A stretch of DNA of 64,000 nucleotides. Source: Branchinecta lynchi (Eukaryota; Arthropoda; Branchiopoda; Anostraca; Branchinectidae). Below, one piece after another: positions 1 to 9,973 of this stretch (position 1 is the stretch's first letter; every line of letters begins with the position of its first letter). The stretch lies in assembly GCA_023053575.1 (NCBI GenBank), contig JAKZAP010000019.1:2232001-2296000 (forward strand), read 5' to 3'. The translations under genes and the position numbers were made by a program. The notes beneath the pieces were generated by a model. That model was not told where the DNA came from, did no database searches, and saw nothing but the letters and a program-made list of their open reading frames with translations.

Positions 1-63
1 TACGCATTATCTGTTGAAACCGCGCATCCTCGTGGTATCTCTTATGAGACTTCTGACAGTGTA
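1..63. mobile_element. R4 foldback MITE, right half, cut by window edge
   Basis: The stretch ends in ACTTCTGACAGTG followed by TA. This matches the ends of the complete R4 elements at 37752-38134 and 51410-51791. It also carries the R4 subterminal motif around GCGCATCC. It lies inside an R3 element: R3-type sequence resumes at once after the end, at ACAGCCAAAACCGTG. The left half lies outside the window. Confidence 0.7.
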
Positions 64-172
64 ACAGCCAAAACCGTGGGTTATTTGTTGAAAGCACAGC
101 CTAGTTTTAAAGTATTCAAATATTTAAAACACGATGACTAAATCGGACTAAATAGTGCGAGTGGTCCTTTAA
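62..172 (+). mobile_element. R3 piggyBac-like MITE, right portion
   Basis: This is the right end of the R3 family (full copy at 45610-45977). It shares GTGGGTTATTTGTTG, AAAGTATTCAAATATT and the end GGTCCTTTAA. The left part is replaced by the R4 insertion. Confidence 0.7.
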
Positions 173-344
173 GTGAATAAGTGATGTTTAACTGGGCGGT
201 CTCAGCCCTAGTCGGTCAAACTTTAAACAATGTTTCTCCTTTCGAGTGGAAGGCTCTGTTCTATCAGTCAAACATGTAGGCACGAGTTTCAAGTTGAAGG
301 CCGATTGAAATCTCAGTGTGCTGAAGATTTGCCAAAATATCTGC
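173..344. other. Unassigned spacer
   Basis: No gene, RNA or clear repeat was recognised here. The short minus-strand ORF crossing it runs into the LINE L-A 3' tail and has no coding character. Confidence 0.4.
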
Positions 345-1375
345 TTGAATGAAATCAATTTAGTTCCAAAAAGCCCGTGGGCCATGGCAGGAAAACGAAA
401 TAAACACTCAAAAACACAATATTTACACCAAAAGGAGTTTCACTTTTAGTTTCATTGGACTGTATTTAAAGACAAAAAAAAATACACAATTTACATTACT
501 GCCAGGAAAGCACAAATATAGTGCTTGGCTACGGCAGGGAAATAACCGATATTAATTTAAATACCAAACAGGATCAACTAACTGAATATTCTATTTAAAG
601 GACACCTGAAAAGATTACCACGTATCATCCCTATCTGTATGACTTCGGTTAGCATTGCCTGCAGACAACCCAATCCAAATACGAAATAGTGTTTCCAAGC
701 AATAATTTTTGCTCCATTTTGGATCTATCCTTTTTTCAGTACCGAACAATTTTAGAAATGAACTAATGTCTCCAGTCAACCCTTTTTCTGGAATATTTGT
801 TAACCACTTGAGCCCAAACGTATATCTAGAAGAAATTCCAATACGATCCGGCCAGCCCTGTGCAAGATTTGAATGAATTGCGCTTTATGTCTTGGGGTCT
901 GCATGTGCAAACCTCCAGAAATGAACATCCCTATTTTGAAATCGTCACGCTCAGGAGAAGAATGCTCTCCGTGGCCATGTCTGTAAATGCATTCTCCATG
1001 GTGTGTTCAAGTATGGTTTCGTTGTGTCCTTTAAAGAAAAAGGAAGGAGAGGAATAAAAATAACCTATAGTTTCAACTTTAAATAAAAGGAGAGAGAAAA
1101 TAAGGGAAAGAAGGAACGAGAAAAAAAGAAAACAAGAGAAAAGAAAAACAGGGGGGGGGGGTCTAGAGGAGGATAACACTAAATAATTTTCCTGTAATGA
1201 GAATCTTTACTACAAAAAATGCTCTGATGCTCCATAGCCTGCTACAGGAACCTCCCAAGACGACGAAGCTCACCAAAATTATTCTTCCACATAACCTCAC
1301 CCAAATCCTCTTCCTCCATCCTGTCATGTCCAAAAATATCTTTACGCAAATCATTTAAACCAACGCATCTACTCA
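345..1375 (-). mobile_element. LINE L-A 3' fragment, interrupted by R23
   Basis: On the minus strand, 1375-1180 encodes a short degenerate peptide containing LGEVMWKNNFGELRRLGRF. It is paralogous to a peptide from 11800-11613 (NIGKTNFDDLGRF). The 3' UTR follows, with the motif GCCATGGCCCACGGG near 380, and the copy ends in an imperfect (TTCA)-type tail near 345. A third copy of the UTR lies at 5070-5383. I read this as a 5'-truncated non-LTR retrotransposon. It is split by the R23 MITE at 599-1030. A homopurine stretch at 1036-1150 with a run of ten G belongs to the same UTR. Confidence 0.55.
595..1034. mobile_element. R23 piggyBac-like MITE with TTAA duplication
   Basis: The element proper is 599-1030 (432 bp), flanked by TTAA at 595-598 and 1031-1034. 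Its ends are AGGACACC and GTGTCCT, which are inverted repeats resembling the R3 ends (AGGACC). It interrupts the LINE L-A 3' UTR. The paralogous UTR at about 5262-5285 lacks the insert and serves as an empty site. No transposase is encoded. Confidence 0.65.
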
Positions 1376-1440
1376 CCAGATGGAAAATATCCTACCCTAG
1401 TGAACCAAACATAGGGCAGAAGTAAGGACCAGAACATTAC

Positions 1441-2632
1441 TTAAAGGACTCCTCGCACTATTTACTCTTCTACTCGCAGTGTATAAAATATTTCAACACT
1501 TTAAAACTAGGCTGTGCTTTCAACATATAATCCACGGTTTTGGCTATCTTAAGCATTTTCCAACACCCGTTGACTTGTAGCGAAAACAGGGAAAACAATT
1601 TACATGACCGTTTATTTTGGGATCCCAAAACGGAAGTGGAGGGATACATATGACATCGTAAAGTTGTCCGTCTGTCCGTCCGTCCGTCCGTCCGTCCGTC
1701 CATCTGTTAGCACGATAACTCTCGAAAGGGTTGAGATTTGTTGATCAAACTTGGCATGCGGACTTTAGGTCAAAGTACAGGTCAAGTTCGAAGATGGGCT
1801 ATGTAGCTCTATATTTAGGGGTGGGGGAGGGGTTTAAAATTAAGGGGAACAAAAAATATGTTTTAAAAGCTAATGAAAGAGTTGAACTAGGGGTAAGGAG
1901 ACATGCTGAGTCCGAATAGAAAAATTGTTTTCTTGCCGGACAAGTAGTTCGGCCGGAATCCGGCCACCGGAGAATTTATTTAAAGTAAAAGTTTTATTTA
2001 AATTTGATAACATGTTCGATTTGCGGGTAAGTAGAAATGCTGAATTCGCATATGACAACCATTTTCTCACCGGACGTATAGATCGCTCGGAATCCGGATG
2101 AAACCGGAAAATTTGTTAAAAGTAAAAGTTTAATTGGAAGTTGATTAGAGGTTGGATGTAGTGGTAAGGAGACATGCTGAATTCGTTTTTGAGCTTTATT
2201 TTTTCGCCGGACAAGTAGTTCCGAAATTCCGCTGAAACCGGAAAATTGGCAGAAGTAAGGCAGGAAGTTTCGATCTGTTTCGTCAAAATAGATCTGACTT
2301 AAAGGGGTAAACACAACATATCTGGACTTGGTTTTCTCGTATGATTAGCTATTTTGCCTTAATCTTTTTCTAAATTTTAATAGTAAAAGTGTTCAAGGAG
2401 TCTGGCGAAGACTGGATCTGGCGAAGACAAGAGCTAATTGTCTGGATCAAATTTGAACTTTTGAGATCCCATCGAAACCTTTGGTCTTGTTCTGATGGAA
2501 AAACTTATCGCAGACAGCAATCGACAGCGTGATACACATCGAAGCTAGCAAAACAAGGCAAGTGAGAAAATCGGCGTGGTTTTGATAGAGGAGTTCGAAT
2601 GTACCGTACGAAATTGGGGTCTCCGGGTTTAG
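1441..2632 (-). mobile_element. R3 MITE, minus orientation, split by R1
   Basis: The R3 right end (TTAAAGGACTCC on the plus strand) starts at 1441 and runs to 1614. R3 resumes at 2492 (CTGATGGAAAAACTT) and continues to about 2632, where R2 sequence begins. The R1 element at 1615-2491 sits inside the T-run that other R3 copies carry uninterrupted (for example near 45804). Confidence 0.7.
1615..2491 (+). mobile_element. R1 Helentron/HINE-like nonautonomous element
   Basis: It begins with the palindrome TTTTGGGATCCCAAAA. A GTCC/GTCT-rich tract (1670-1700) and a unique region follow, then an array of roughly 137-bp units containing GTTCGNNCGGAATCCGG. It ends with GAGATCCCATCGAAACC, a small ACC-TTT-GGT hairpin and CTTGTT. 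Other copies are at 17559, 31424, 38276, 58533 (plus) and near 46149, 56700, 61640, 62275 (minus). There is no protein-coding domain. Insertion between T residues without target duplication, internal minisatellites and terminal hairpins are known traits of Helentron-derived HINE/DINE-1 elements. The class assignment is inference. Confidence 0.6.
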
Positions 2633-3688
2633 ATAGATATTAGATTTGAGATATGTATTGGAGGGGGGAACGGGAAATCGTGTGAAACTCTCAGAGTGGA
2701 TTGATCGGGATGAAAACTTGGTGGGAAGAACAAGCACAAGTCTGGATACATAGCTGACAGAAATGGGTCGGATTCGGACACTGTTGGGGGAGTTGGAGGG
2801 GGCGTTCCTGAATTCCGGCGATCCGTAGTTAATGTACTTCCAGGTGGGCTGGGACGATAAAACTTGGCAGGCGTATGAGGGACCCGACAAGATTAACTTG
2901 GATAGAGTCACTCGCCTGATCCGACCATCGCGGGGGGAGGGGGAGACGGCGGAATCCGGAACTTAGTGGCATGCATAACTTTCGAACGGGTCATCGGATC
3001 TCAATGAAGCTTGATATCTTGAAAGACCTCATGTCTCAGATGTCCCGTGTCAATTCCGGGGGGGGGATCCAATGAACTGGGGGGGGGGACGGAGGGTAGA
3101 ACCGGAAATATTGTGACACGCAGAGAGTGGAGGAATCAGGATGAAACTTGGTGGGAAGTACAGGCACAAGACCTAGGTGCATCAGTGACAGAATAGGACC
3201 GGATTCGAGTACCGAGGGGGGGGGGGGGAAGCTGTAGGGGGGTGTCTGGAATTCAGGTTATCGTGAGTTAAGGTACTTCCAGATGTGCTAGGACGATCAA
3301 ACCTTTGCTGGAGCATTAGCCTAGAAACTTGACATCATTGGGTTAGACATCATCACTTCTCTGATCCAATCTTCCCTTAAAGAACTCATCTTAACCGCAA
3401 AATACAAAAAATACTTTTAAGCAAAATTTACTTTTCCACGATCGCCATGAGTACATGATCCTTTTTTGCCTCAAGGATTTTGCTTAGAAATTATTTTGAG
3501 GCACCCGTAAAGTGCGCATCTTAACCGAAAAGTGAAAAAAAAACTTTTGACCATCACTTCCATCCTCTGAACCAGCCTTGCAAGTCTGGCGCATCTTAAC
3601 CGAAGGTGAAAAAATACTTTTGACCATCACTTCCATCTGACCCGGCTTTGCAAGTGCCATATGAGCTTCCAGCTCTTGTTCGTACTAC
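2633..3688 (+). mobile_element. R2 Helentron/HINE-like element, copy 1 (5' truncated)
   Basis: It consists of degenerate tandem modules carrying GAAACTTGGTGGGAAG, GGTACTTCCAG and runs of 8-10 G at matching module positions. It ends with GTGCCATATGAGC, hairpin arms AGCT and AGCT, and CTTGTT at 3688. The next bases are an R6 end fragment. No ORF of note. Confidence 0.6.
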
Positions 3689-3733
3689 TTCTTAGTATTA
3701 TTTTGAGATAAATTTTTCATCGGGTGTCGGTCC
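3689..3733. mobile_element. R6 MITE end fragment between two R2 copies
   Basis: The sequence from CGTACTACTTC to TTTTTCATCGGGTG matches the inverted left end of the complete R6 element at 52015-52323. A second end fragment lies at 30245-30275. Confidence 0.55.
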
Positions 3734-4895
3734 ACTGTTCTCGAGTTAGGGTACTTCCAGAAGGGTTAGGCCGATGAAACTTGGCAGGCATATTAGGTAC
3801 CCGACCAAACTAACTTGGAAATAATCACTTTCCCGTTCCGACCATTTGGGGGGGGAAGGGGAGTTGGCACAATTCGAAAAATAGGGGCATGCATAATTTT
3901 CGAATGGGTGATCGGATCTTAATAAAACTAGATATCTGGAAAGACCTTGTGTCTCAGATGTTTCAAACCGGATCCGACGAATCTGGGGGGGGGGGGGTCG
4001 GAGGGGGGAACCGGAAATCGTGTGAAACTCTCAGAGTGGAGCGATCGGGATGAAACTTGGTGGGAAGAACAAGAACAAGCTCTATATGGATAACTGACAG
4101 AACTGGATCGGATTCGGACATTGTGGGGGGAGTTGGAGGGGGCTCCTCGAAATCCGGCGATCCGTAGTTAATGTACTTCTAGGTGGGCTAGAACGATAAA
4201 ACTTGGCAGGCGTATCAGGGACCCGACCAGATTAACTTCGGAAATTATATATTCGGAATCCGAAAATCAGTGGCATGCATAACTTTCGAACGGGTTATCG
4301 GATCTTAATGAAACTTGATATCTTGAAAAACCTCATGTCTCAGATGTCCCGTTTCGAGTCCGGGCCGGATCCGAGGCACTTGGGGGGGGGGGGGGAGGGG
4401 AGAACCGGAAATCTTATGACTCGCATAGAGTGGAGCGATCAGGATGAAACTTGGTGGGAAGTACAGGCACAAGTCCTAGGTGCATCAGTGACAGAATTGG
4501 ACCGGAATCGGATATCGAGGGGGGTGGGGGAGCTGTAGGGGGTGTCCGGAATTCCGGTGATCGTGAGTTAAGGTACTTCCATATGTGCTAGGACGATAAA
4601 TTTGCTGGAGCATTAGAAACTTGACATCGTTGGGTTAGACATCGTCACTCGGATCCGACCATCACTTAAAGAACTCATCTGAACCGCAAAATACAAAAAA
4701 TACTTTTGAGCAAAATTTACTTTTTCACCATCGCCATGAGCACATGATCTTTTTTGTCTCAAGGGCTTTGCTTAGGAATTATTTTCAAGCACTTTTAAAG
4801 TGCGTATCTTAAACGAAAAGTGAAAAAAATACTTTTGACCATCCCTTCTATCTGACCCAGCCTTGCAAGTGCCATACGAGCTTCCAGCTCTTGTT
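3734..4895 (+). mobile_element. R2 Helentron/HINE-like element, copy 2
   Basis: It has the same module order as copy 1, with G-runs at about 3845, 3985, 4380 and 4515. The 3' terminus is GAGCTTCCAGCTC plus TTGTT at 4895. The 3' hairpin arms differ between copies but stay complementary: GAGCT-TCC-AGCTC here, GAGCT-CGT-AGCTC in the 49653 copy. It lands next to a hammerhead-like relic. Confidence 0.6.
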
Positions 4896-5015
4896 TGAGC
4901 CGGAATGGGACTCTTGCCAAGAAGAGACGACATATAGCGAGACTAAAAACCAACTGACTTATCCGTTTAGCACAGTGAGCTTGGGTCGAAGGTATACTTA
5001 TGCATAAATCCAATT
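4896..5015 (+). ncRNA. Degenerate hammerhead-like ribozyme relic
   Basis: The stretch aligns with the hammerhead-like repeats at 9736-10000 and 33961-34160. It has the stem II hairpin (CTCTT 4911-4915 with AAGAG 4922-4926, loop GCCAAG) and the downstream block CTGACTTATCCGTTT. Relative to the 9.9 kb copy (CCCTT/AAGGG), one stem base pair has changed on both sides, which is a compensatory change. The catalytic core is damaged: the CTGANGA box reads CGGAATG and GAAA reads GACA. I infer an inactive relic. Confidence 0.45.
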
Positions 5016-5069
5016 TGCACTTCCTCCGTCAATGTAGAACATATTCTGTAACAACGACGAAAAGAGTTT

Positions 5070-5383
5070 GTGACAGGAGCAAAAAGAAACCGAAAATCAA
5101 AACTCAAGGGACAGATTCAGTTTCTGTTTCATTATACTACATTTAAAGACATAAAAAAGACACAATTAAGATTCATGCCAGGAAAGCACGAAGGAGTTCT
5201 TGGCTAGGCAGGGAAATAACCAATATTAAGTAAACAATAAACAGAATTAACTAACTAAATAGTCTATATAAAGAAAAATGGAGGAGACGAAAAAAATAAC
5301 CAATGGTTTCAACTTTAAAGAAAAATAGGGAAAAGTAAGGGAAACAAGAAACGAGAAAGAAGACAAAAAAAGAAGACAATATG
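5070..5383 (-). mobile_element. LINE L-A 3' UTR fragment
   Basis: It is homologous to 440-598 plus 1031-1150: CATTTAAAGACATAAAA, GCCAGGAAAGCACGA, GGTTTCAACTTTAAA and a purine-rich block. It lacks the R23 insertion, so it shows the pre-insertion state. No coding part remains. Confidence 0.5.
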
Positions 5384-5628
5384 TAGAGTTCACTACTTTC
5401 ATATTGCTGGAAAACTGTTCTGTCTCGCGTTTAGCTATTGTTAGACGTCGTTTCTAAACATAAGCTTTGTTACGCGTGCGGAGTAGCAAGAACTTAAACT
5501 GGACTTGCACACGGACCATGGTCTGACCATTCCCCATAAAATCTCTAACCATTCTCATGAAGAAGAGACGGAGTTACCTTTTAAATTTGATTGGCCTAAG
5601 GGGTCAATTTTGGATCTAAGGGTGTATT

Positions 5629-5663
5629 CTCACCGTTCCCCGAAGACTCCACTTGAGGAGTCC
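5629..5663. mobile_element. MITE-A terminal fragment
   Basis: GTGTATTCTCACCGTTCC followed by ACTCCACTTGAGGAGTCC matches the left end of the MITE-A copy at 8272. Only the end survives, abutting a MITE-B copy. Confidence 0.5.
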
Positions 5664-6020
5664 ATTTCCGACATTTCTAGAATACCGAAATTTAAGTCGG
5701 GAAGAAGAAGAAGAATTTTTTTTTAGCTATATTGAAGGACGACTCAGACTTCGTAAAGTTTGTCGCCGCTCAACATTACGAAAGTTTTCTGTGGCAATTT
5801 GTTCTAGAAAGAAAAAGATTCTGGGAAGATACTAGGAGAATCGCCGTGCTCCCCAGCTTCTTCTTGAAAATTCAGCATAAAATTTATCATCTTTGCTGAA
5901 TTTTATGCTGAATTAATGCTGCATTAACTGAGCGAAAATTCAAGTCCGAAAGCAAATGCTGCTTAAAATCCTGAATTAATTCAGCATTTTCGTTCGTTTC
6001 TGAGCTTTCGGACACGTTCT
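5664..6020 (-). mobile_element. MITE-B element, inverted copy
   Basis: This is the reverse complement of the complete MITE-B at 12905-13359. Shared landmarks are TTCTAGAATA, GAAGAAGAAGAAG, GGCGATTCTC (inverted), palindromic GCTGAATTAATGCTGC motifs and the terminal AGCTTTCGGACACGTTC. The other end is fused to the MITE-A fragment, so one terminus is lost. Confidence 0.6.
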
Positions 6021-7085
6021 GAATGTAGCCTGGGCATAAATTTCGGTATTGGTGCGAGGCTTAATGCGCTCGTCCAATCACGATCGTTCGACTGAGACAG
6101 ATTGCACTACGTCAGAGCCAATCTTGATGACTAACTCTTCGTGCCAGGAAATCGCCATGTGCCCACGGGCAGTAAAGTGAAGAGCCAGAAACACGTCATG
6201 ACAACAAACGTTGTTGATTGGTTCACACAGGATTTCAATATATTTAGATGGTTCGTCTAGGTGACCTTTCTTGTACTTACCGACGTTCGCTGGCGTGTTT
6301 CGGACTTGGTCTTATAGTGTAGTCGTTCAATGTAACCTTGCTGCCTTAGTCGGATCAATTCGACTCAGTTCAATTTCAATTCCATTCATTTTAATTTCAA
6401 CATTCTTTAAACGAAATAACAAACATAAGGTCACGAACCAGTTTTCTAGCTAGTGAGCGTAAAGGAATCCAAAAAAAAGCTATATAAAAAAATTACGGTA
6501 CCAGGGAGTAAACTATCGGGAAAGAGCCACTGCGGACGCTGAAATTGTCGAGGAAATTGGAAGCAACTACTTACAACCCAAACGAGTCGGCGAGCAGTTA
6601 AACCCGATTCCCGCCCTCGATTAGCCAATTCAGTAGCACAGCTCACGTTAGAGTGCTGTAATATAAATCCCCAAACTTCGTTTGAAGTACAAAGTTCACT
6701 ACCGGATCAGACCAATCAGCATCCCCGTCACGATAGACAAATCTCAGGCGGAACCGGGGGTGTTCTGAACGTTCTTCTATCAATGTTTCCACGAGCCACG
6801 AACTTTCGGAAGAAGTGACTTTTCCAACTGCATTAAAGTTTAATCTTGAGAGACAGGCTCAATCCGAATCCAACGTAGTAGAGTAATACTTCAGAAGGTA
6901 GGAGGAGCAATAAATTCGGAACTCCTAACAATAAGGAAGGATTTCACTAACGACCTTAAACGCGGAGATAAGCACGGTCGGGGTCTCCCATGATAGTGAC
7001 CCGAATACGACTAAAACTTGAGAAATGGAGATTCCTTTTAAAGTGAAGTCCTGTCAGGAGAATGTGGTTTAGCGACGACACTGGA
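6021..7085. other. Intergenic or intronic stretch, includes R22 segment
   Basis: 6120-6260 resembles 61495-61625 (shared CTTCGTGCC and GTTGTTGATTGGTT), called R22 here. On the minus strand, 6857-6645 has an open frame without ATG, preceded by a splice-acceptor-like TTTAATGCAG and containing RFRLRFVYRDGDADWSDP before a TGA. It might be a terminal exon, but I do not recognise it. Nothing else is evident. Confidence 0.35.
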
Positions 7086-7455
7086 GACGTATTCTCGTCG
7101 TTCCCCGAGGACTCCTCGGGGAATCGAAGAGAACGGCGAGAATAGAGGGAGTCACTCCACGCGGATTCCGCGTAAAGAAACAGTGAGAACATTTCCCGTG
7201 AAAGCTTCCAAAATGGATTTTGTTCGAAAAAAAATATGCAGTTGACGAAATTAGTCTGTATCCACTTTATTTTTGGTTTTGTTTTTCTCTTTGTTTTTAT
7301 TTAATCTTACATTGCACTAACACCAGCAAAAATTGATTTCCCCTCCAAATCTGAAAGGGAGTCCTTTTTTATGATGGTGATGGTAATCGGAGCATTCCCC
7401 GTCTGTGGGGACTCGCGAGAATACGGGGAGTGAGTCCCCTCGACAATCAAAAATG
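7086..7455 (+). mobile_element. MITE-A copy 1, right end lost
   Basis: It starts with CGTATTCTCGTCGTTCC and the palindromic CCGAGGACTCCTCGGGG, and runs colinear with copy 2 through ATTTTTGGTTTTG and ATGGTGATGGTAATCGG. It stops before the right TIR, where MITE-B-like sequence (to 7535, ending GCTTTCGGACACGTTC) takes over. It has no coding capacity. Confidence 0.7.
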
Positions 7456-7536
7456 CACGGGAAATGTCTAGAAATGTCGGAAAATAAACAAAACATGCAG
7501 CATTAAATGTAGTATTTACAGCACTAACAAGCTTTC
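7456..7536. mobile_element. MITE-B terminal fragment
   Basis: AAATGTCGGAAAAT, GCAGCATTAAATG and AGCTTTCGGACACGTTC match the right end of MITE-B (13300-13359). It is fused to MITE-A copy 1. Confidence 0.5.
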
Positions 7537-7659
7537 GGACACGTTCTCAGTCACATCTGTACGTAATTTGGTTCGTTGATTTGGTTATTTCCCACTCTTA
7601 CTTCTCATCCTGGTCACATGTTTTATCTATTTTCTTCCTTTACTCCGCTTTCTGAAAAC

Positions 7660-7697
7660 GGCGGGTTATAAATAAATTACTTACTTACTTACTGACT
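7660..7697 (+). repeat. (TTAC)n microsatellite, probable LINE 3' tail
   Basis: AATAAATTACTTACTTACTTAC has the form of the microsatellite tails that end LINE copies elsewhere in the window. The body upstream (from about 7540) has no recognisable coding part. Confidence 0.4.
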
Positions 7698-7724
7698 AAC
7701 ACCTGGGACGAAGAAATTCAAGAC

Positions 7725-8145
7725 ATAAGGCGTATTCTCGCCGTTCCTCGAGGACTCCTCGGGGAATCGAAGGGAACGGCGAGAATAGAGGGAGTCACTC
7801 CATGCGGACTCCACGTACTGAAACAGCGAGAAGACGGGAATGCTTCGAAATTGGATTTTGTTCTTAAAAAAAAATATGTAGTCGACGAAAGTAGTCTGGA
7901 TCCACTTTATTTTTGGTTTTGTTTATTCTGATTGTTTTTAATTAATTTTACATTGCACCAACACCAGCAAAAATTGATTCCCCTCCAAATCTGACAGGGA
8001 GTCCTTTTCGGTGATGGTGATGATAATCGGAGCACTCCCCGTCGGTGAGGACTCGCGAGAATACTGGGAGTGAGTCCCCGCGATAAACAAAAACGCGGGG
8101 ACTCCTCAAGTGGAGTCCTCGGGGAACAGCGAGAATACGCCTATA
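7725..8145 (+). mobile_element. MITE-A copy 2, complete
   Basis: The element is 7728-8142 (415 bp). Its terminal inverted repeats are AGGCGTATTCTCGC and GCGAGAATACGCCT, and ATA flanks both sides (7725-7727, 8143-8145). The subterminal palindrome around CCGAGGACTCCTCGG recurs inside. No ORF belongs to the element. Confidence 0.8.
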
Positions 8146-8271
8146 CTACCACCATCATCACTCAAAGGTAAACAAAACTGGCCAAATTCAGGGACTCTGG
8201 TCTCTGACTGGTCCAAACTCTCAAAAGATAAGTTCCAAAATGGCGGACATGGATTTTTCCATCTCGACTAT

Positions 8272-8670
8272 AGGCGTATTCTCGCCGTTCCGCGAGGACT
8301 CCACTTGAGGAGTCCCCGCGTTTTTGTTGGTCCCGGGGACTCGCTCCCCGTATTCTCGCGAGTCCCCACGGATGGGCAATGCTTCGGTTATCATCACCAT
8401 CATCAAAACGGACTCCCTTTTAGATTCGAGGGGAATAAATTTTTGCTGCTCTTGGTGCAATATAAAATTGAATAAAAACAATCAGAATAAACAAAACCGA
8501 AAATAAAGTGGATGCAGACTAATTTCGTAAACTTCGTATTTTCTTTTCGAACAAATCCGTTTTGGAAGCATTCCCCGTGTTCTCGCTGATTTCCGTGTGG
8601 ATTGATACCTCTATTCTCGCCTTTCCCCTTGATTCCCCGAGGAGTCCTCGGGGAACGGCGAGAATACTCT
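8272..8670 (-). mobile_element. MITE-A copy 3, inverted
   Basis: The same family in opposite orientation. The left end is AGGCGTATTCTCGCC and the right end a slightly decayed GGCGAGAATACTCT. The internal homology (AATAAAGTGGATGCAG, GATGGGCAATGC) is read from the other strand. Only 129 bp separate it from copy 2. Confidence 0.75.
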
Positions 8671-8740
8671 ATATCTTACGTTTTCAGTGTCTTTTCTTCC
8701 CAGTTCCATCCGTAAGACGGTCTTATTACCGGTATTCTTT

Positions 8741-8819
8741 ACCAGGTATATAGTGGGGCCCCGTATGTATATAGTGGGTACCAGGTATATAGTGGGGCCC
8801 CTATAGTGGGGCCCCGGCA
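8741..8819. repeat. Short GGGGCCCC-containing tandem repeat
   Basis: Units of the type TATATAGTGGGGCCCC recur about four times with variable spacing, giving dense GGGGCCCC palindromes in AT-rich surroundings. Confidence 0.6.
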
Positions 8820-9735
8820 TTATGTAGATGCGAAGGAAGCTTTGCTCCTTATGACTAGGAGCGATTTCACGGGTTTCCGAATGTTAGTATAGATTTCACA
8901 TCAAACTATCCCAGTCCCACTCTGTAAAAACCTAGGAACAATGCCTACCCCCTAGCTCAGCAGCCTTTTCAACAGTTTCCTCTCTGTGGTATTTCAAAGC
9001 GTAATATTTTGGGCCAGTACATGCTCAATTTACTAGCTTGGACAGCGATAAAAGTGATGTTTCTTATAAGACTTAGTAGATCTTTATTTTATGCATAAAT
9101 CAGCTTGTCTAATTCAGATTTGAATAGGCTATTTGTTTTTGAATGATTTTTATAGCTATGTTATTTTTTATAAACTTATTGCATATTCTGTTATATTTTA
9201 TAAAGCAAGTTAATCAAGCTTCACTGCACTTTTCCACAAAGAAAAACTTTTAATAGGCACTTAAAACGTGGAACTTCTGATGACACACTAGAACAATCAG
9301 GTAAACTGCATCTGCGGCTTGACTTATTGGTAACATCTCCTATATATCCTTTTCTATCAAGCGTTGCTGGGAGTTTTTGAATTTCCTGCCACGATATCCC
9401 AGCTCCTAAGATTTGGATCGCCGAAATGCCAGAGAGGTAAAGACAAGGGATAACAAGAAAACGGCCGATTTTCGTAGCGCCTTCTATAGGAAGTCGGAAA
9501 TGTTTATTTGTGAAGCATTTAATACAAAGTAAAGCATTAGAAGTGTCCATTGTGCTTCAAGGGAAATAAAGGATAGTTAGATTTCCCTTTGTCCTTAAAG
9601 GATCTGTCTTACTTAAATCATCAGAACGATTCCTCAATTCTTTCGTGCCATATTTTACCGATCATTTTAACGCTCTTTAAAAGTTGTTGTCGTCTATTTC
9701 TTTTCAAATACTCTTTGAGCCCAAGCTGACTTTGA
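8820..9735. other. Unassigned stretch
   Basis: On the minus strand, 9550-9221 is a 109-codon open frame starting MDTSNALLCIKCF with several Cys. I do not recognise it and cannot show that it is a gene. An R3-like start (TTAAAGGATCTGTCTTAC) lies at 9594-9612. The rest is AT-rich with no visible feature. Confidence 0.3.
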
Positions 9736-9762
9736 AACATTTATTCAAACAATGTTTACAAC

Positions 9763-9840
9763 AGATATACGTCAGCTACGATTCTTCATCAGCGATATTT
9801 CGGCCCTTCTTGGCAAGGGTCCTCGTCAGGCTGTCAATCC
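9763..9840 (-). ncRNA. Putative type I hammerhead ribozyme (minus-strand arm)
   Basis: This is the mirror copy of the motif at 9896-9973. On the minus strand the CTGACGA box is 9829-9823, with the same stem II and GAAA. Both strands of this locus could therefore give a self-cleaving transcript if the motif is functional. Confidence 0.5.
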
Positions 9841-9895
9841 TCTGGGTGAACGTCGGGGAAGGAAACAAACCTGTAATCCCCGACGTTCACCCAGA

Positions 9896-9973
9896 GGATT
9901 GACAGCCTGACGAGGACCCTTGCCAAGAAGGGCCGAAATATCGCTGATGAAGAATCGTAGCTGACGTATATCC
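9896..9973 (+). ncRNA. Putative type I hammerhead ribozyme (plus-strand arm)
   Basis: The core box CTGACGA is at 9907-9913. Stem II is 9914-9934 (GGACCCTT against AAGGGCC, loop GCCAAG, one bulged A), followed by GAAA at 9935-9938. Stem I is CAGC 9903-9906 with GCTG 9960-9963, then an internal loop, then GGAT 9896-9899 with ATCC 9970-9973. Cleavage would fall after A9959. Stem III is weak: A-U then U-G, or an alternative UA(U)CG/CGUA pairing. The core follows the CUGANGA...GAAA consensus, but activity is not shown. Confidence 0.55.

Noticed and set aside
1670..1701. GTCC tandem as a telomere- or CRISPR-like array
   Set aside because: It is the short pyrimidine/purine tract found after the 5' palindrome in every R1 and R2 copy; no spacers.
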